This document shows, piece after piece, positions 26,261 through 34,466 of a DNA stretch of 60,929 bases. Each line of letters begins with the position of its first letter. Positions within the stretch are counted from its first letter, which is position 1. The DNA lies in assembly GCA_937981765.1 (NCBI GenBank), contig CALJOM010000014.1, positions 1 to 60,929 of the forward strand, given 5' to 3'. The notes under the pieces are model-generated. The model did not search any database. It saw only the letters and a program-made list of their open reading frames with translations, and was not told where the DNA came from. This DNA comes from an uncultured Bacteroidales bacterium (lineage in GTDB: Bacteria > Bacteroidota > Bacteroidia > Bacteroidales > Salinivirgaceae). The translations under genes were made by a program, and so were the position numbers.

Positions 26261-26989
26261 ATGAAAAAAAATCTCATTCTTTTAACCAGCATTGTAGTTG
26301 CATACGCTTGCCAAAAAAGCGGACACGAAGTTCAAAAAGTTGCCTTAAACAATAAAGCCGATAGCGTTAGTTACGCAATCGGGATGCAACAGGGACAACA
26401 ACTATTGCAAGGCATCAAGCAACTTGAATTACAGAACGAAATTAATAACCAAATTGTAATTCAAGGATTTATTAATGCCCTGAAAGAAGGCGAACCTCAA
26501 ATTGAAGAGATGAAAGGCCGGCAGATGGTTCAACAATACGTGCAAAACAAAATGATGGAAAACCGAGCTCGTGAAGAAGCCCGCACTCAGGAAGAGTTTG
26601 CCGATGTAAAAGCCAAAGGTGAAAATTTCTTGGCGGAGAATGCCAAACGTAGCGGAGTAACCACAACCCCTTCCGGGTTACAATACGAAGTTATTAAGCA
26701 AGGTAAAGGCCCAAAACCCCAATTAACCGACAAAGTAAAAGTTCACTACCATGGGACTCTAATCGATGGGACAGTATTCGACAGCTCTGTACAACGAGGA
26801 GAACCTGCCGTTTTTGGTGTTTCCCAGGTAATTCAAGGTTGGGTTGAAGCTTTGCAGATGATGCCGGTTGGCTCAAAGTGGAAAATTTACATTCCGCAAA
26901 ACCTGGCTTATGGCCCTCGCGATATGGGAACTATCAAGCCTTATTCAACATTGATTTTTGAAGTTGAACTGCTTGAGATTGTGAAATAA
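26261..26989 (+). CDS. FKBP-type peptidylprolyl isomerase lipoprotein (Mip/FkpA-like)
   Basis: 242 residues. The N-terminus MKKNLILLTSIVVAYAC looks like a lipoprotein signal with Cys17. An FKBP_N dimerisation domain follows (SVSYAIGMQQGQQLL, then a long charged helix to about 130), then a C-terminal FKBP domain: KVKVHYHGTLIDGTVFDSS, FGVSQVIQGWVEALQMMPVG, IPQNLAYGPRDMG, LIFEVELLEI. It would act as a periplasmic chaperone for outer-membrane proteins. It is co-transcribed with the cyclophilin gene and ends at a strong terminator. Confidence 0.93.
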   Translation: MKKNLILLTSIVVAYACQKSGHEVQKVALNNKADSVSYAIGMQQGQQLLQGIKQLELQNEINNQIVIQGFINALKEGEPQIEEMKGRQMVQQYVQNKMMENRAREEARTQEEFADVKAKGENFLAENAKRSGVTTTPSGLQYEVIKQGKGPKPQLTDKVKVHYHGTLIDGTVFDSSVQRGEPAVFGVSQVIQGWVEALQMMPVGSKWKIYIPQNLAYGPRDMGTIKPYSTLIFEVELLEIVK

Positions 26990-27011
26990 ACAAAAAAAAT
27001 AATGTGTTGAT

Positions 27012-27042
27012 AAAAAGAGCGGTAACGCTCTTTTTTTTTTTT
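27012..27042 (+). terminator. Rho-independent terminator
   Basis: Stem AAAAAGAGCG (27012-27021) with loop GTAA and CGCTCTTTTT (27026-27035), followed by a run of T. It ends the two-isomerase transcript. Confidence 0.92.
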
Positions 27043-27077
27043 ACTTGTCGTTAACACATTTTGGCTTTTTTATCCTG

Positions 27078-27085
27078 TAAATTTG
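27078..27085 (+). promoter_or_regulatory. promoter -7 box (TAAATTTG)
   Basis: TAAATTTG lies 24 bases before the ATG at 27110. A TTTG at 27060-27063 is closer than the usual spacing. Confidence 0.45.
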
Positions 27086-27109
27086 GTGTGAAATCAAAAT
27101 CAAAAGATT

Positions 27110-28216
27110 ATGAAAAACGCTATTTTCTTAAAAACATGGGTAATTGCCCTGTCAATTGCCTTCTTCGGAATTACCTCATGCACAGAGGAGGCAAAGTTCG
27201 ACCTCAATGGTAAAGTTATTAATTCCACACAAAACGGTGTTAAAAATGCTACTGTTGAGTTGTTGTCTGGAACACAAGTAGTTGAGACAGCTACCACTGA
27301 CGTAAACGGAAATTATATCCTGAAGGCAAAAGAGGGCTCTTATCAATTAAGGGTTACTGCTACGGGTTATAACGCTACGGTTGAATCTATTGATTTGACA
27401 GGTAATCAGGAGAAAAATGTAACCTTATTAGGTTCTGCAACTGTAATGGGCAGAGTTTTGGATAGTCAATCCGGACAGGGGATTGGGAATGCTGCCGTGA
27501 AATTGAACCGAAGCGTTGGTGATAAAACCTCCGATGCAGGCTATGAAATTATTGTTTACACTAATCTACTCGGGTATTATACAATCAACTATTGCCCTGT
27601 AGGAACATTAGTAGGGATTATTGAAATTGAAAATTTTCTTCCGCGTGAGGTTCTTTTTAATGTAACTGAAGGAAGCAATAATATAGGAGATCAAACAGTG
27701 GTATCTCCTCCCCAAGAAGGTCAATTGCGTATTGTTCTAACCTGGGGAGCAACTCCATCAGACCTTGATAGCCATTTAACAGGCCCGAATAGCCTTGGCG
27801 GAAGATTCCATGTGTACTATTCAAATAAAGTGGATGGTGGCGCTGAGTTGGATGTTGACGACGTATCGAGCTATGGCCCCGAAACCATAACCATTAAGCA
27901 ACTGAGAGATGGAATGTACCGTTATTCTGTGCATAACTTTTCGAATCAATACTCTAATGGTGGACAGGGAATTTACGATTCCCCGGCAAAAGTCGAAGTT
28001 TATAACAGTACAGGCTTGATTTATTCATATTTGGCTCCGGTGTTTCCCGCTAACGGTGGAAATACCTAGAGGGTTTTTGAGTTTAATGTTTCCAATGGGG
28101 TTATTGCTCAATTCACGCCGGTAAATAGTTATGTGTATGCGTCCGGAAGTAGTGATGTAAGTGTATTTAAATCTGGAGAAAACAATAAACCCTCAATTTC
28201 GGGAAAAGATTTTTAA
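27110..28216 (+). pseudogene. YfaP-like lipoprotein gene interrupted by an in-frame amber codon
   Basis: The product starts with a lipoprotein signal ending IAFFGITSC, followed by two carboxypeptidase-regulatory-like (CarboxypepD_reg) beta domains (NGVKNATVELLSG, GQGIGNAAVKLNR) and a YfaP/DUF2135-like domain (LRIVLTWGATPSDLDSHLTG, YGPETITIKQLRDGMYRYSV). Translation stops at TAG, 28067-28069, after GGNT. The same frame then continues for 48 sense codons (RVFEFNVSNGVIAQFTPVNS and on) to a TAA at 28214-28216. A single TGG to TAG change would explain it, since domains of this type typically read T-W-R-V-F-E at this point. The truncated 319-residue form may still fold partly. Sequencing error and true mutation cannot be distinguished here. 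Confidence 0.8.
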
Positions 28217-28226
28217 ACCACAAAAC

Positions 28227-28252
28227 AAAAGCCTGCTTGAGAGCAGGCTTTT
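28227..28252. terminator. bidirectional Rho-independent terminator
   Basis: Stem AAAAGCCTGCT (28227-28237) with loop TGAG and AGCAGGCTTTT (28242-28252). It sits between the YfaP-like gene and convergent trxB. Confidence 0.92.
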
Positions 28253-29266
28253 TTATAATCCCATTTCGCTTAACCATCGTTCAGCATCAATTGCCGCGCG
28301 ACATCCGGTTCCTGCGGCTGTTATAGCCTGTCGATAGGTTTTATCCATAACATCGCCGCATGCAAAAACCCCAGGAACATTGGTGTGGGTTGTGTTTCCT
28401 TTGGTAATGATATATCCGGTTTCGTCGGTTTCAACGTAGGGTTTGAAAATATCTGAGTTTGGAGTGTGACCAATGGCTAGGAAAAAACCGTCAATTTTAA
28501 GGTCAACTTCCGTTTCGTCAGGCTGTCCTTGGTGTTTAATCAGCCTTACACCTTGTACTACGCCATCTCCGTATATTTCTTTGGTAACATGTTCAAAAAG
28601 CACCTCTATTTTGGGATTGGAAAATACTCTTTGTTGCATAATTTTGGATGCCCTCAGGAATGGTTTCCTGACAATAAGATAAACCTTATTGCAGAGGCCT
28701 GCCAGATAAAGAGCTTCTTCAGCCGCCGAATCGCCACCGCCTACAACTGCTACGTCTTTTCCTTTGTAGAAAAATCCATCACAGGTTGCACATGCCGAGA
28801 CTCCGCTTCCTTTGTATTTTTCTTCGCTTTCAAGACCTAAATATTTGGCGGTTGCTCCTGTGGCAATAATCACCGCATCGGCTGTAATCAAGGTTTTGTC
28901 GTCGATCCAGACTTTGTAGGGGTGACTACTGAAATTTACTTTAGTAGCCATTCCCCACCGAACATCGGTTCCAAAACGCTCGGCTTGTTTTTTGAGGTCT
29001 TCCATTAATTCTGTCCCGGTAATTCCTTCTGGATAGCCCGGAAAATTTTCAACTTCAGTGGTTGTTGTCAGTTGCCCGCCAGGCTGTAGCCCTTGATAAA
29101 TTACCGGTTTTAAGTTTGCTCGTGCTGCATAAATGGCTGCAGTATAACCTGCAGGGCCACTACCTAAAATTAAACATCGAATGTGCTCTGTAGGGGATGA
29201 GCTCCCTTCGTTTCTTTCTTCGGATTTTGGTATTTCCATCTTTTTAAAAAAAGACATATATTTCAA
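28253..29266 (-). CDS. trxB: thioredoxin-disulfide reductase
   Basis: NADPH-dependent flavoenzyme that reduces thioredoxin. FAD motif LGSGPAGYTAAIYAARA, GGQLTTTTEVENFPGYPEG, redox CATC (near residue 163) in SACATCDGFF, NADPH motif VVGGGDSAAEEAL and the C-terminal FACGDVMDKTYRQAITAAG. The frame gives 337 residues, about 25 more than usual; the extension is polar and low in complexity (KSEERNEGSSSPTEH). Internal ATGs at 29257 or 29239 are possible real starts. It appears monocistronic. Confidence 0.95.
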   Translation of the reverse strand: MKYMSFFKKMEIPKSEERNEGSSSPTEHIRCLILGSGPAGYTAAIYAARANLKPVIYQGLQPGGQLTTTTEVENFPGYPEGITGTELMEDLKKQAERFGTDVRWGMATKVNFSSHPYKVWIDDKTLITADAVIIATGATAKYLGLESEEKYKGSGVSACATCDGFFYKGKDVAVVGGGDSAAEEALYLAGLCNKVYLIVRKPFLRASKIMQQRVFSNPKIEVLFEHVTKEIYGDGVVQGVRLIKHQGQPDETEVDLKIDGFFLAIGHTPNSDIFKPYVETDETGYIITKGNTTHTNVPGVFACGDVMDKTYRQAITAAGTGCRAAIDAERWLSEMGL

Positions 29267-29399
29267 TATTTAAAGATTTTGATTTGTGTTGCGCAAACAA
29301 TATGCCACGTAAAGGTATTTAAATTTTTCCAATGAAATTTACTAAAGATAGGAATTTTTGTCATGCCAACATGATCGTAAACGTCAACAATTCCTAATT

Positions 29400-30533
29400 T
29401 CAGTTAGTTAATGTTATAAACACTATTTCTGGTTTGTTTCCTATTCGAACTCGTGGTCCCCAGGTTCCATAGCCGGTTGAAACGTAAAAATGAGTTTCCG
29501 CAATTTTTTTGTATCCTCGGCTAACTTCGAAAATAGCATTGGTTATTGCATTTAATGGCCAGAGTTGTCCATGGTGTGTATGTCCAGAAAGTTGTAGGTC
29601 GATACGGGCATCTGCAGACTCCTTAAGGTTATATGGCTGATGATCGAGCAAAATGGTAAACTTGTTTAAGTCAATTTCTTTCAATAATTCCGGAAGAGAT
29701 TTTCTTGCTTGTCCACTCATCAACACAGACTGCCTGTCAATTCTTCCTATGATATTCAAGTTCGGTAAATTGATGCTGGTATCCAGCAAAACGGTTATAC
29801 CGTGATTTCGCAAAAACTCTATTTTTGGGTTAGCCCCGCGTATGAATTCGTGATTTCCGGTGATTGCATAAATCGGAAATTTTTGACTGAGGGAATGAAA
29901 TACTTCTCCTACGTTGCCATTGATTACCGGTGCAATATCTTCATCAAAAATATCGCCTACCAGCAAAACTAAATCGGGTTCGTGTTGTTGAATGGTTTTT
30001 GCCATTCGTTGCAGTGTTTCTCTACCGATAATAGTGCCAAGATGAATATCAGAAACTGCCACTATCTTAAGAGTATCTTTCACCAAATTTTTGTGGGTTT
30101 TTATTGTTAGGTACGTGTTTATGGGGTAACGGGCGTTCAAATATCCACAGAATACTATAAGGCTGGTTATGAGATAAGTGCCAACTATTATATAAATTCG
30201 TATAGGAAAGGTTTTTAAGTTTATTTGCCAAATGTATTCAACAATGGGAGATGCTATCAGAAAGAGCAAAAATAGTAGTGTCAGATAAAGCATAAAAGCC
30301 AGCCACACTGACCCAATTTTCACTGTCCATTCGGGAATTGCTCCTCCAAATAAGAACTCTGCAAATCGACCAGCAGGATAGGCCAACACTAGAATCCAGA
30401 AGGTGAGTTTTAGGTAGGCACCGTAAGTTGATAATTGAAAAATAGGGCGGGTTTGATAGTATAGAAAAGAGTGGGTTAGGGTGTAAATTCCCAGTATTGT
30501 GATTAAGAAAATCAAAAATGGCAGCATTTTCAT
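29400..30533 (-). CDS. membrane-anchored metallophosphoesterase
   Basis: About 377 residues from the ATG at 30533 (MKMLPFLIFLITIL), which begins directly with a transmembrane segment; the frame extends to 30581 with 16 further residues. Four or five N-terminal hydrophobic segments precede a calcineurin-like phosphoesterase domain: VAVSDIHLGTIIGRETL (DxH), LVLLVGDIFDED (GDxxD), YAITGNHEFIRG (GNHE) and LQLSGHTHHGQLWP (GHTHxGQ). The architecture matches YkuE/YaeI-type enzymes, some of which act on lipid A precursors or other phospho-lipids. The substrate is not decidable. No clear terminator or shared operon is seen. Confidence 0.9.
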   Translation of the reverse strand: MKMLPFLIFLITILGIYTLTHSFLYYQTRPIFQLSTYGAYLKLTFWILVLAYPAGRFAEFLFGGAIPEWTVKIGSVWLAFMLYLTLLFLLFLIASPIVEYIWQINLKTFPIRIYIIVGTYLITSLIVFCGYLNARYPINTYLTIKTHKNLVKDTLKIVAVSDIHLGTIIGRETLQRMAKTIQQHEPDLVLLVGDIFDEDIAPVINGNVGEVFHSLSQKFPIYAITGNHEFIRGANPKIEFLRNHGITVLLDTSINLPNLNIIGRIDRQSVLMSGQARKSLPELLKEIDLNKFTILLDHQPYNLKESADARIDLQLSGHTHHGQLWPLNAITNAIFEVSRGYKKIAETHFYVSTGYGTWGPRVRIGNKPEIVFITLTN

Positions 30534-30658
30534 GACATAAAGGTAAATCAGTTCTATAAATTTTTCCCTTGCTATTAACAAAAAAATGTTGACTCTGTTC
30601 AGAAAAATAGATTTTGGGGTTCAGTCTTTTAAGTTTTGAAAAAATAAACAAACTATTG

Positions 30659-30688
30659 TTTGCGATTTAAAAAAAATATCTACCTTTG
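30659..30688 (+). promoter_or_regulatory. promoter for rplS
   Basis: TTTG (30659-30662), 18 bases, TACCTTTG (30681-30688). This is one of the best Bacteroidota-type promoters in the window. Confidence 0.75.
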
Positions 30689-30772
30689 CAGTCTCAAAAG
30701 AAAGAAAATCAATCTCTGGCGAGAACGTAGGAGTCCGCTACATTGAACCGCAAACAAGAAAAAAGTACTACA

Positions 30773-31129
30773 ATGGATTTGATGGATGTTGTAAAAGAGC
30801 ACTTTAGTCTAAAAAGAGAGTTTCCCGCTTTTCGTGCTGGTGATACCATTACGGTTCACTACAAAATTAAGGAAGGGAATAAGGAACGTATTCAGCAGTA
30901 TCGTGGCGTAGTTATTCAACGTCGTGGTAGTGGCTTAAACGAAATGATTACCGTACGAAAAATGAGCGGTAACGTTGGTGTTGAGAGAATTTTCCCATTG
31001 AATTCTCCTTTTATTGAGAATGTTGAAGTAGTTAAGTCGGGGAAAGTTCGTCGTGCACGTATTTTCTATCTTAGAAAGCTTACTGGTAAGAGCGCACGTA
31101 TTAAAGAGCGTCGTTTGAATCTTGAATAA
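30773..31129 (+). CDS. rplS: 50S ribosomal protein L19
   Basis: 118 residues from the ATG at 30773 ([20 protein letters not shown]); the frame extends back to a TTG at 30743, but the ATG gives the normal L19 length. Family signatures: [52 protein letters not shown] and the basic end of the protein. Monocistronic, with its own promoter about 85 bases upstream and a strong terminator. The leader of about 75 bases could hold autoregulatory structure. Confidence 0.97.
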   Translation: MDLMDVVKEHFSLKREFPAFRAGDTITVHYKIKEGNKERIQQYRGVVIQRRGSGLNEMITVRKMSGNVGVERIFPLNSPFIENVEVVKSGKVRRARIFYLRKLTGKSARIKERRLNLE

Positions 31130-31144
31130 TCATCAAAAATTTAA

Positions 31145-31168
31145 GCCCGCAATTGCGGGCCTTTTTTT
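31145..31168 (+). terminator. Rho-independent terminator of rplS
   Basis: Perfect palindrome GCCCGCAATTGCGGGC (31145-31160) followed by seven T. Convergent with the Crp/Fnr gene. Confidence 0.92.
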
Positions 31169-31799
31169 ATCCAAACTGACTAATTTTTTCAAGAAGGGGG
31201 CGGCAGGTTAGTGTTATTTTTCGAAGATTTAAGTTGATAATTTTATCATGGTGCATTTCCCTGAGTATTCGAATTGCACTTTCAGTGCTAAGGGCGGTGA
31301 AGGCTCCTAGTTCTCTCCGAACCAGGGGTAAGGTGAAGGTGTTGCTTTGAAATATTTCGTCGGCTAAATATAGCAGAGCATCAGCAACACGGCCATGAGC
31401 TCTTTTTTGGGTTAGGCTGAATATACGATTGTAGAAGTTTGTTTTTAGTTTTTCTTGGACTTCCAGGATTCTGGTTGTTAGTAAATTGTCGTTTTGTAGC
31501 ATTTTGTAGAACGCTGAACTTGGAATAGTTATAACTTCGCAGTTTTCGACGGCGGTAATGGTAAATGGAGCTATATTTTTATTTGTTAATAATGGAAATA
31601 TTAAAATATCGTCGGCTTTGAGCAATTGAATAATAATGGTTTTGCTGCGGTGTTCCTTCGAAAGTTTCGCTAACCCTTTATTTAGCATATAAAAGTTGCT
31701 GAAGGCATTGTTTTGTTTGCAAATGACTTCGCCTTTTGAAAAGCTGGCTATGCTTGTTTCCAAGCCTGTATTTGATAAATATTCAGCTATTGTGGTCAT
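31167..31799 (-). CDS. Crp/Fnr-family transcriptional regulator
   Basis: 210 residues: an N-terminal cyclic-nucleotide-binding-like beta-barrel (FSKGEVICKQNNAFSNFYML, NKGLAKLSKE), the long dimer helix (ILEVQEKLKTNFYNRIFSLT) and a C-terminal Crp-type winged helix (LPLVRRELGAFTALSTESAI, RILREMHHDKII). There is no Fnr-type cysteine cluster, and the cAMP-contact motif is not conserved, so the ligand is unknown. It stands between rplS and the iorBA operon and is not clearly part of either. Confidence 0.92.
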   Translation of the reverse strand: MTTIAEYLSNTGLETSIASFSKGEVICKQNNAFSNFYMLNKGLAKLSKEHRSKTIIIQLLKADDILIFPLLTNKNIAPFTITAVENCEVITIPSSAFYKMLQNDNLLTTRILEVQEKLKTNFYNRIFSLTQKRAHGRVADALLYLADEIFQSNTFTLPLVRRELGAFTALSTESAIRILREMHHDKIINLNLRKITLTCRPLLEKISQFG

Positions 31800-31923
31800 A
31801 TAGAACTTCTTTATTCAGTAACAATTTTGGGAGTAAAAAGTTGAAAATATTTATGCTTTTAAGATTTTTTTAACATTTAAAAAACGTTCGTGTTGGTGAT
31901 TTTTCCTTTAGGTGTTTTGCACG

Positions 31924-31950
31924 AAAAAAGCCGGCAAAATCTTGCCGGCC
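31924..31950 (-). terminator. Rho-independent terminator of the iorA-iorB operon
   Basis: Stem GCCGGCAA (31930-31937) with TTGCCGGC (31942-31949), loop of 4. On the minus strand it is followed by a run of T, directly after the iorB stop. Confidence 0.88.
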
Positions 31951-31979
31951 TTCCGAGTGTAGGTTTTGTGCATGTGTGG

Positions 31980-32558
31980 TTAGTTTTGATTGGCAAAGTT
32001 AAATCCTGCTTTTAAGGCTGCAAGATTTACTTCAACTACATCATTGCCTTTTCGACCAAAGATTTCCCGAATGCCATCTTCAAACGCATTGTAAGGTATG
32101 CCAAGAAATGGAGCAGCTGCCCCAAGCATTACTATGTTGGAGGAGCGTTTGGCATTTAATTCTTCGGCGATTTTGTCGGCATCGATAATAATAGTGTTTT
32201 CCCATTTTCTGAGTTCGGCAAAAATTGTTTCTTCGGAAGGATAGTTTGGTATGTTTTTGAAGGGAACGGAATTGGTTACAATTTGTCCGTTAGGCGATAA
32301 GTAGGGGAGATATCGGAGTGCTTCCAGTGGTTCAACCGATAAAATAAGATCCGCTCCACCGAAGGGAATTAAGTCGGAATAAATTGGTTTGGAACTGATT
32401 CTGAGGTGTGATACCACATCTCCTCCCCGCTGACTCATTCCGTGGGTTTCAGCTTGCTTTAGGTACAGATTATTTTTGATTGCGGCAGCTCCTATAGCGG
32501 CGGCAATGGATAAGATTCCCTGGCCTCCAACACCGCAAAGTATGATGTCTTTTTTCAT
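31980..32558 (-). CDS. iorB: indolepyruvate ferredoxin oxidoreductase, beta subunit
   Basis: 192-residue gamma-type domain of 2-oxoacid:ferredoxin oxidoreductases: IILCGVGGQGILSIAAAIGA, QAETHGMSQRGGDVVSHLRI, GGADLILSVEPLEALRYLPY, NIVMLGAAAPFLGIP. With IorA it oxidises aryl pyruvates, from aromatic amino acid transamination, to aryl-acetyl-CoA, or runs in reverse. It lies 32 bases downstream of iorA in the same operon, and ends at a clear terminator. Confidence 0.94.
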   Translation of the reverse strand: MKKDIILCGVGGQGILSIAAAIGAAAIKNNLYLKQAETHGMSQRGGDVVSHLRISSKPIYSDLIPFGGADLILSVEPLEALRYLPYLSPNGQIVTNSVPFKNIPNYPSEETIFAELRKWENTIIIDADKIAEELNAKRSSNIVMLGAAAPFLGIPYNAFEDGIREIFGRKGNDVVEVNLAALKAGFNFANQN

Positions 32559-32590
32559 GGTTATGCTATTTAGATTACTGGTCTAATTGG

Positions 32591-34198
32591 CTATTCAGCT
32601 GAGTTTTGTTTGGCTTCAGCTTTTTTTCTGCGTACAGCTTTTTGAATACATTCTCTGCGTGGAATAATGACTGAAACGCCGTTGTAGGCTAGTTCTTTGC
32701 TTATGATTTCAACCATTTGTTCGTGGTTTTTCTTCATTGGTAGCAGCACATGGATGTGGTTGGGCTCTACCCCCACTGCTTTACAAATGTCTTCCAGTAT
32801 GCCAATCGCTGAGGAATCTTGGCCGCCGGTCATTGAGGTTGATTCGTTATCGGAGATAATTACTGTGATGGGCGATTTTTCAATCACCGCGTCAATAAGG
32901 CCTGTAATGCCTGAGTGGGTAAAAGTTGAGTCGCCAATTACAGCTACTGCCGGAACAAGTCCAGCATCGGCAGCACCTTTTGCCATGGTAATAGATGCTC
33001 CCATATCTACACAGGTGTTAATTGCATTGAATGGAGGTAGTGCGCCCAGAGTGTAACACCCTATGTCGGAGAATACTCTTCCGTCGCCATATTTTTTCAG
33101 AGCTTCGTTTAGAGCGTTGTACACGTCTATGTGCGAGCATCCTGTACACATTGCCGGTGGTCTGGGAACCATAATGGATGGTACTTCCAACCGGGTAGTT
33201 TCTGCTTTGCCGAAGGCTCTGGCAACAATGTTTGGGTTTAGTTCTCCGTCGCGTGGAAGTGTACCATCGAGGCGGCCATGGATGGGCTCTTTTTCAAGAT
33301 ATCCTTTTAAAAGTTCTTCTACTAAGGGATAACCTTCTTCCAGAACAATTACTTTTTTAACCTCGGAAACCAGACGGTTAACTAGTTTGCGTGGGAGGGG
33401 ATACTGAGAAATTTTTAAAACCGGGTAAGGGCAATTTTCTTCAGGGAAATTTTCTCTAAAGTAGTTGTATGCGATACCGCAGGCTATTACTCCTATGGAT
33501 TTATCATTTCCTTCAAAATATTGATTCCATCCCGACTCTTCACTGGCTTTTTCCAGCTGAGGCTGCAAACTTAGAAGATGTTTGTAATTCTTGCGTGCAA
33601 TTGCCGGTAGCAGAACAAACTGGCGTTTATCTTCCGGCAACGATAGGTTATTTTGTGGTTTTAAACTTCGGGTAACAACCCCGGCTCGGGAGTGGGCTAA
33701 GCGCGTGGTAATGCGGATTAACACCGGCAGTTTTACTTTTTCGCTTAATTCAAAGCCTTCGTATGCCATGTCGTAACACTCCTGTTGGTTCGATGGTTCC
33801 AGGATAGGCACCATAGCGAATTTACCGTAAAAGCGACTGTCTTGTTCGTTTTGCGAGGAGTGCATGCTTGGATCGTCGGCGGCTACTACCAGCATACCAC
33901 CGTTTACTCCAGTTATTGAGGTGTTCATAAAACAGTCGGCGGCAACGTTCATACCCACGTGTTTCATGCACGACATGGCTCGTTTCCCTGCGTACGACAT
34001 ACCCAGGGCTGCCTCCATAGCTGTTTTTTCATTAGTAGACCACATACTGTGGATTTTTCGCTCCTGGGCAATTTTGTTTACCTGAATGTATTCTGTGATT
34101 TCTGTGGATGGTGTACCCGGATAGGCGTACACTCCCGATAAACCGCCATCGATAGCTCCCTGAGCAATGGCTTCATCGCCTAACAATAGCTTTCGCAT
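32591..34198 (-). CDS. iorA: indolepyruvate ferredoxin oxidoreductase, alpha subunit, without C-terminal ferredoxin domain
   Basis: 535 residues holding the pyrimidine-binding half (AYPGTPSTEITEYI, MWSTNEKTAMEAALGMSYAG, KHVGMNVAADCFMN) and the TPP-binding half (MCTGCSHIDVYNAL, SDIGCYTLGALPP, GDSTFTHSGITGLIDAV, SDNESTSMTGGQ). Archaeal IorA is over 600 residues with a C-terminal 2[4Fe-4S] ferredoxin domain; this one ends in a basic tail (RRKKAEAKQNSAE) after the TPP domain. Electrons must therefore leave through another protein. A strong promoter lies upstream. Confidence 0.93.
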   Translation of the reverse strand: MRKLLLGDEAIAQGAIDGGLSGVYAYPGTPSTEITEYIQVNKIAQERKIHSMWSTNEKTAMEAALGMSYAGKRAMSCMKHVGMNVAADCFMNTSITGVNGGMLVVAADDPSMHSSQNEQDSRFYGKFAMVPILEPSNQQECYDMAYEGFELSEKVKLPVLIRITTRLAHSRAGVVTRSLKPQNNLSLPEDKRQFVLLPAIARKNYKHLLSLQPQLEKASEESGWNQYFEGNDKSIGVIACGIAYNYFRENFPEENCPYPVLKISQYPLPRKLVNRLVSEVKKVIVLEEGYPLVEELLKGYLEKEPIHGRLDGTLPRDGELNPNIVARAFGKAETTRLEVPSIMVPRPPAMCTGCSHIDVYNALNEALKKYGDGRVFSDIGCYTLGALPPFNAINTCVDMGASITMAKGAADAGLVPAVAVIGDSTFTHSGITGLIDAVIEKSPITVIISDNESTSMTGGQDSSAIGILEDICKAVGVEPNHIHVLLPMKKNHEQMVEIISKELAYNGVSVIIPRRECIQKAVRRKKAEAKQNSAE

Positions 34199-34252
34199 CG
34201 TTGATCTTTTTAAAGGTTTTATCGTTGTTTTTGTTTCTTCAATTTAATGCCT

Positions 34253-34284
34253 CAAACCTACATGTTTTTTTAGATTCCTGCAAA
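34253..34284 (-). promoter_or_regulatory. promoter for iorA-iorB
   Basis: On the minus strand TTTG (34284-34281), 20 bases, TAGGTTTG (34260-34253), then about 55 bases to the iorA ATG. Confidence 0.65.
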
Positions 34285-34323
34285 TTTTTGTGTTGAAATT
34301 GGGATGCGTTTTTCAAACTTGCT

Positions 34324-34331
34324 TATATTTG
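34324..34331 (+). promoter_or_regulatory. promoter -7 box (TATATTTG) before the decayed chemoreceptor 5' end
   Basis: TATATTTG lies just upstream of the reading-frame remnant that begins near 34342. It fits an original promoter of the chemoreceptor gene. Confidence 0.4.
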
Positions 34332-34341
34332 AATAATTAAA

Positions 34342-34466
34342 TTGTCGACCCTGGAATCCGAACTTTTTATTAAAGCACTGCTCCCTCTTGTTGTTGGGGC
34401 TCCTATCGGGTAAATTGTTGCCCGTTTGTTTTTTAAAGGATCCTTCACCTATTTGATTGCTCTTCT
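34342..34466 (+). pseudogene. remnant of the N-terminal membrane region of the chemoreceptor gene
   Basis: Outside the annotated frame, this stretch reads as convincing membrane-protein sequence: LSTLESELFIKALLPLVVGA, then PIG, a TAA at 34411-34413, then [20 protein letters not shown]. Around 34480-34530 a third frame reads [16 protein letters not shown]. The downstream frame resumes at [14 protein letters not shown]. This looks like one original N-terminal domain split by a nonsense codon and two frame changes. The reading is mine by eye; no alignment was run. Confidence 0.5.
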
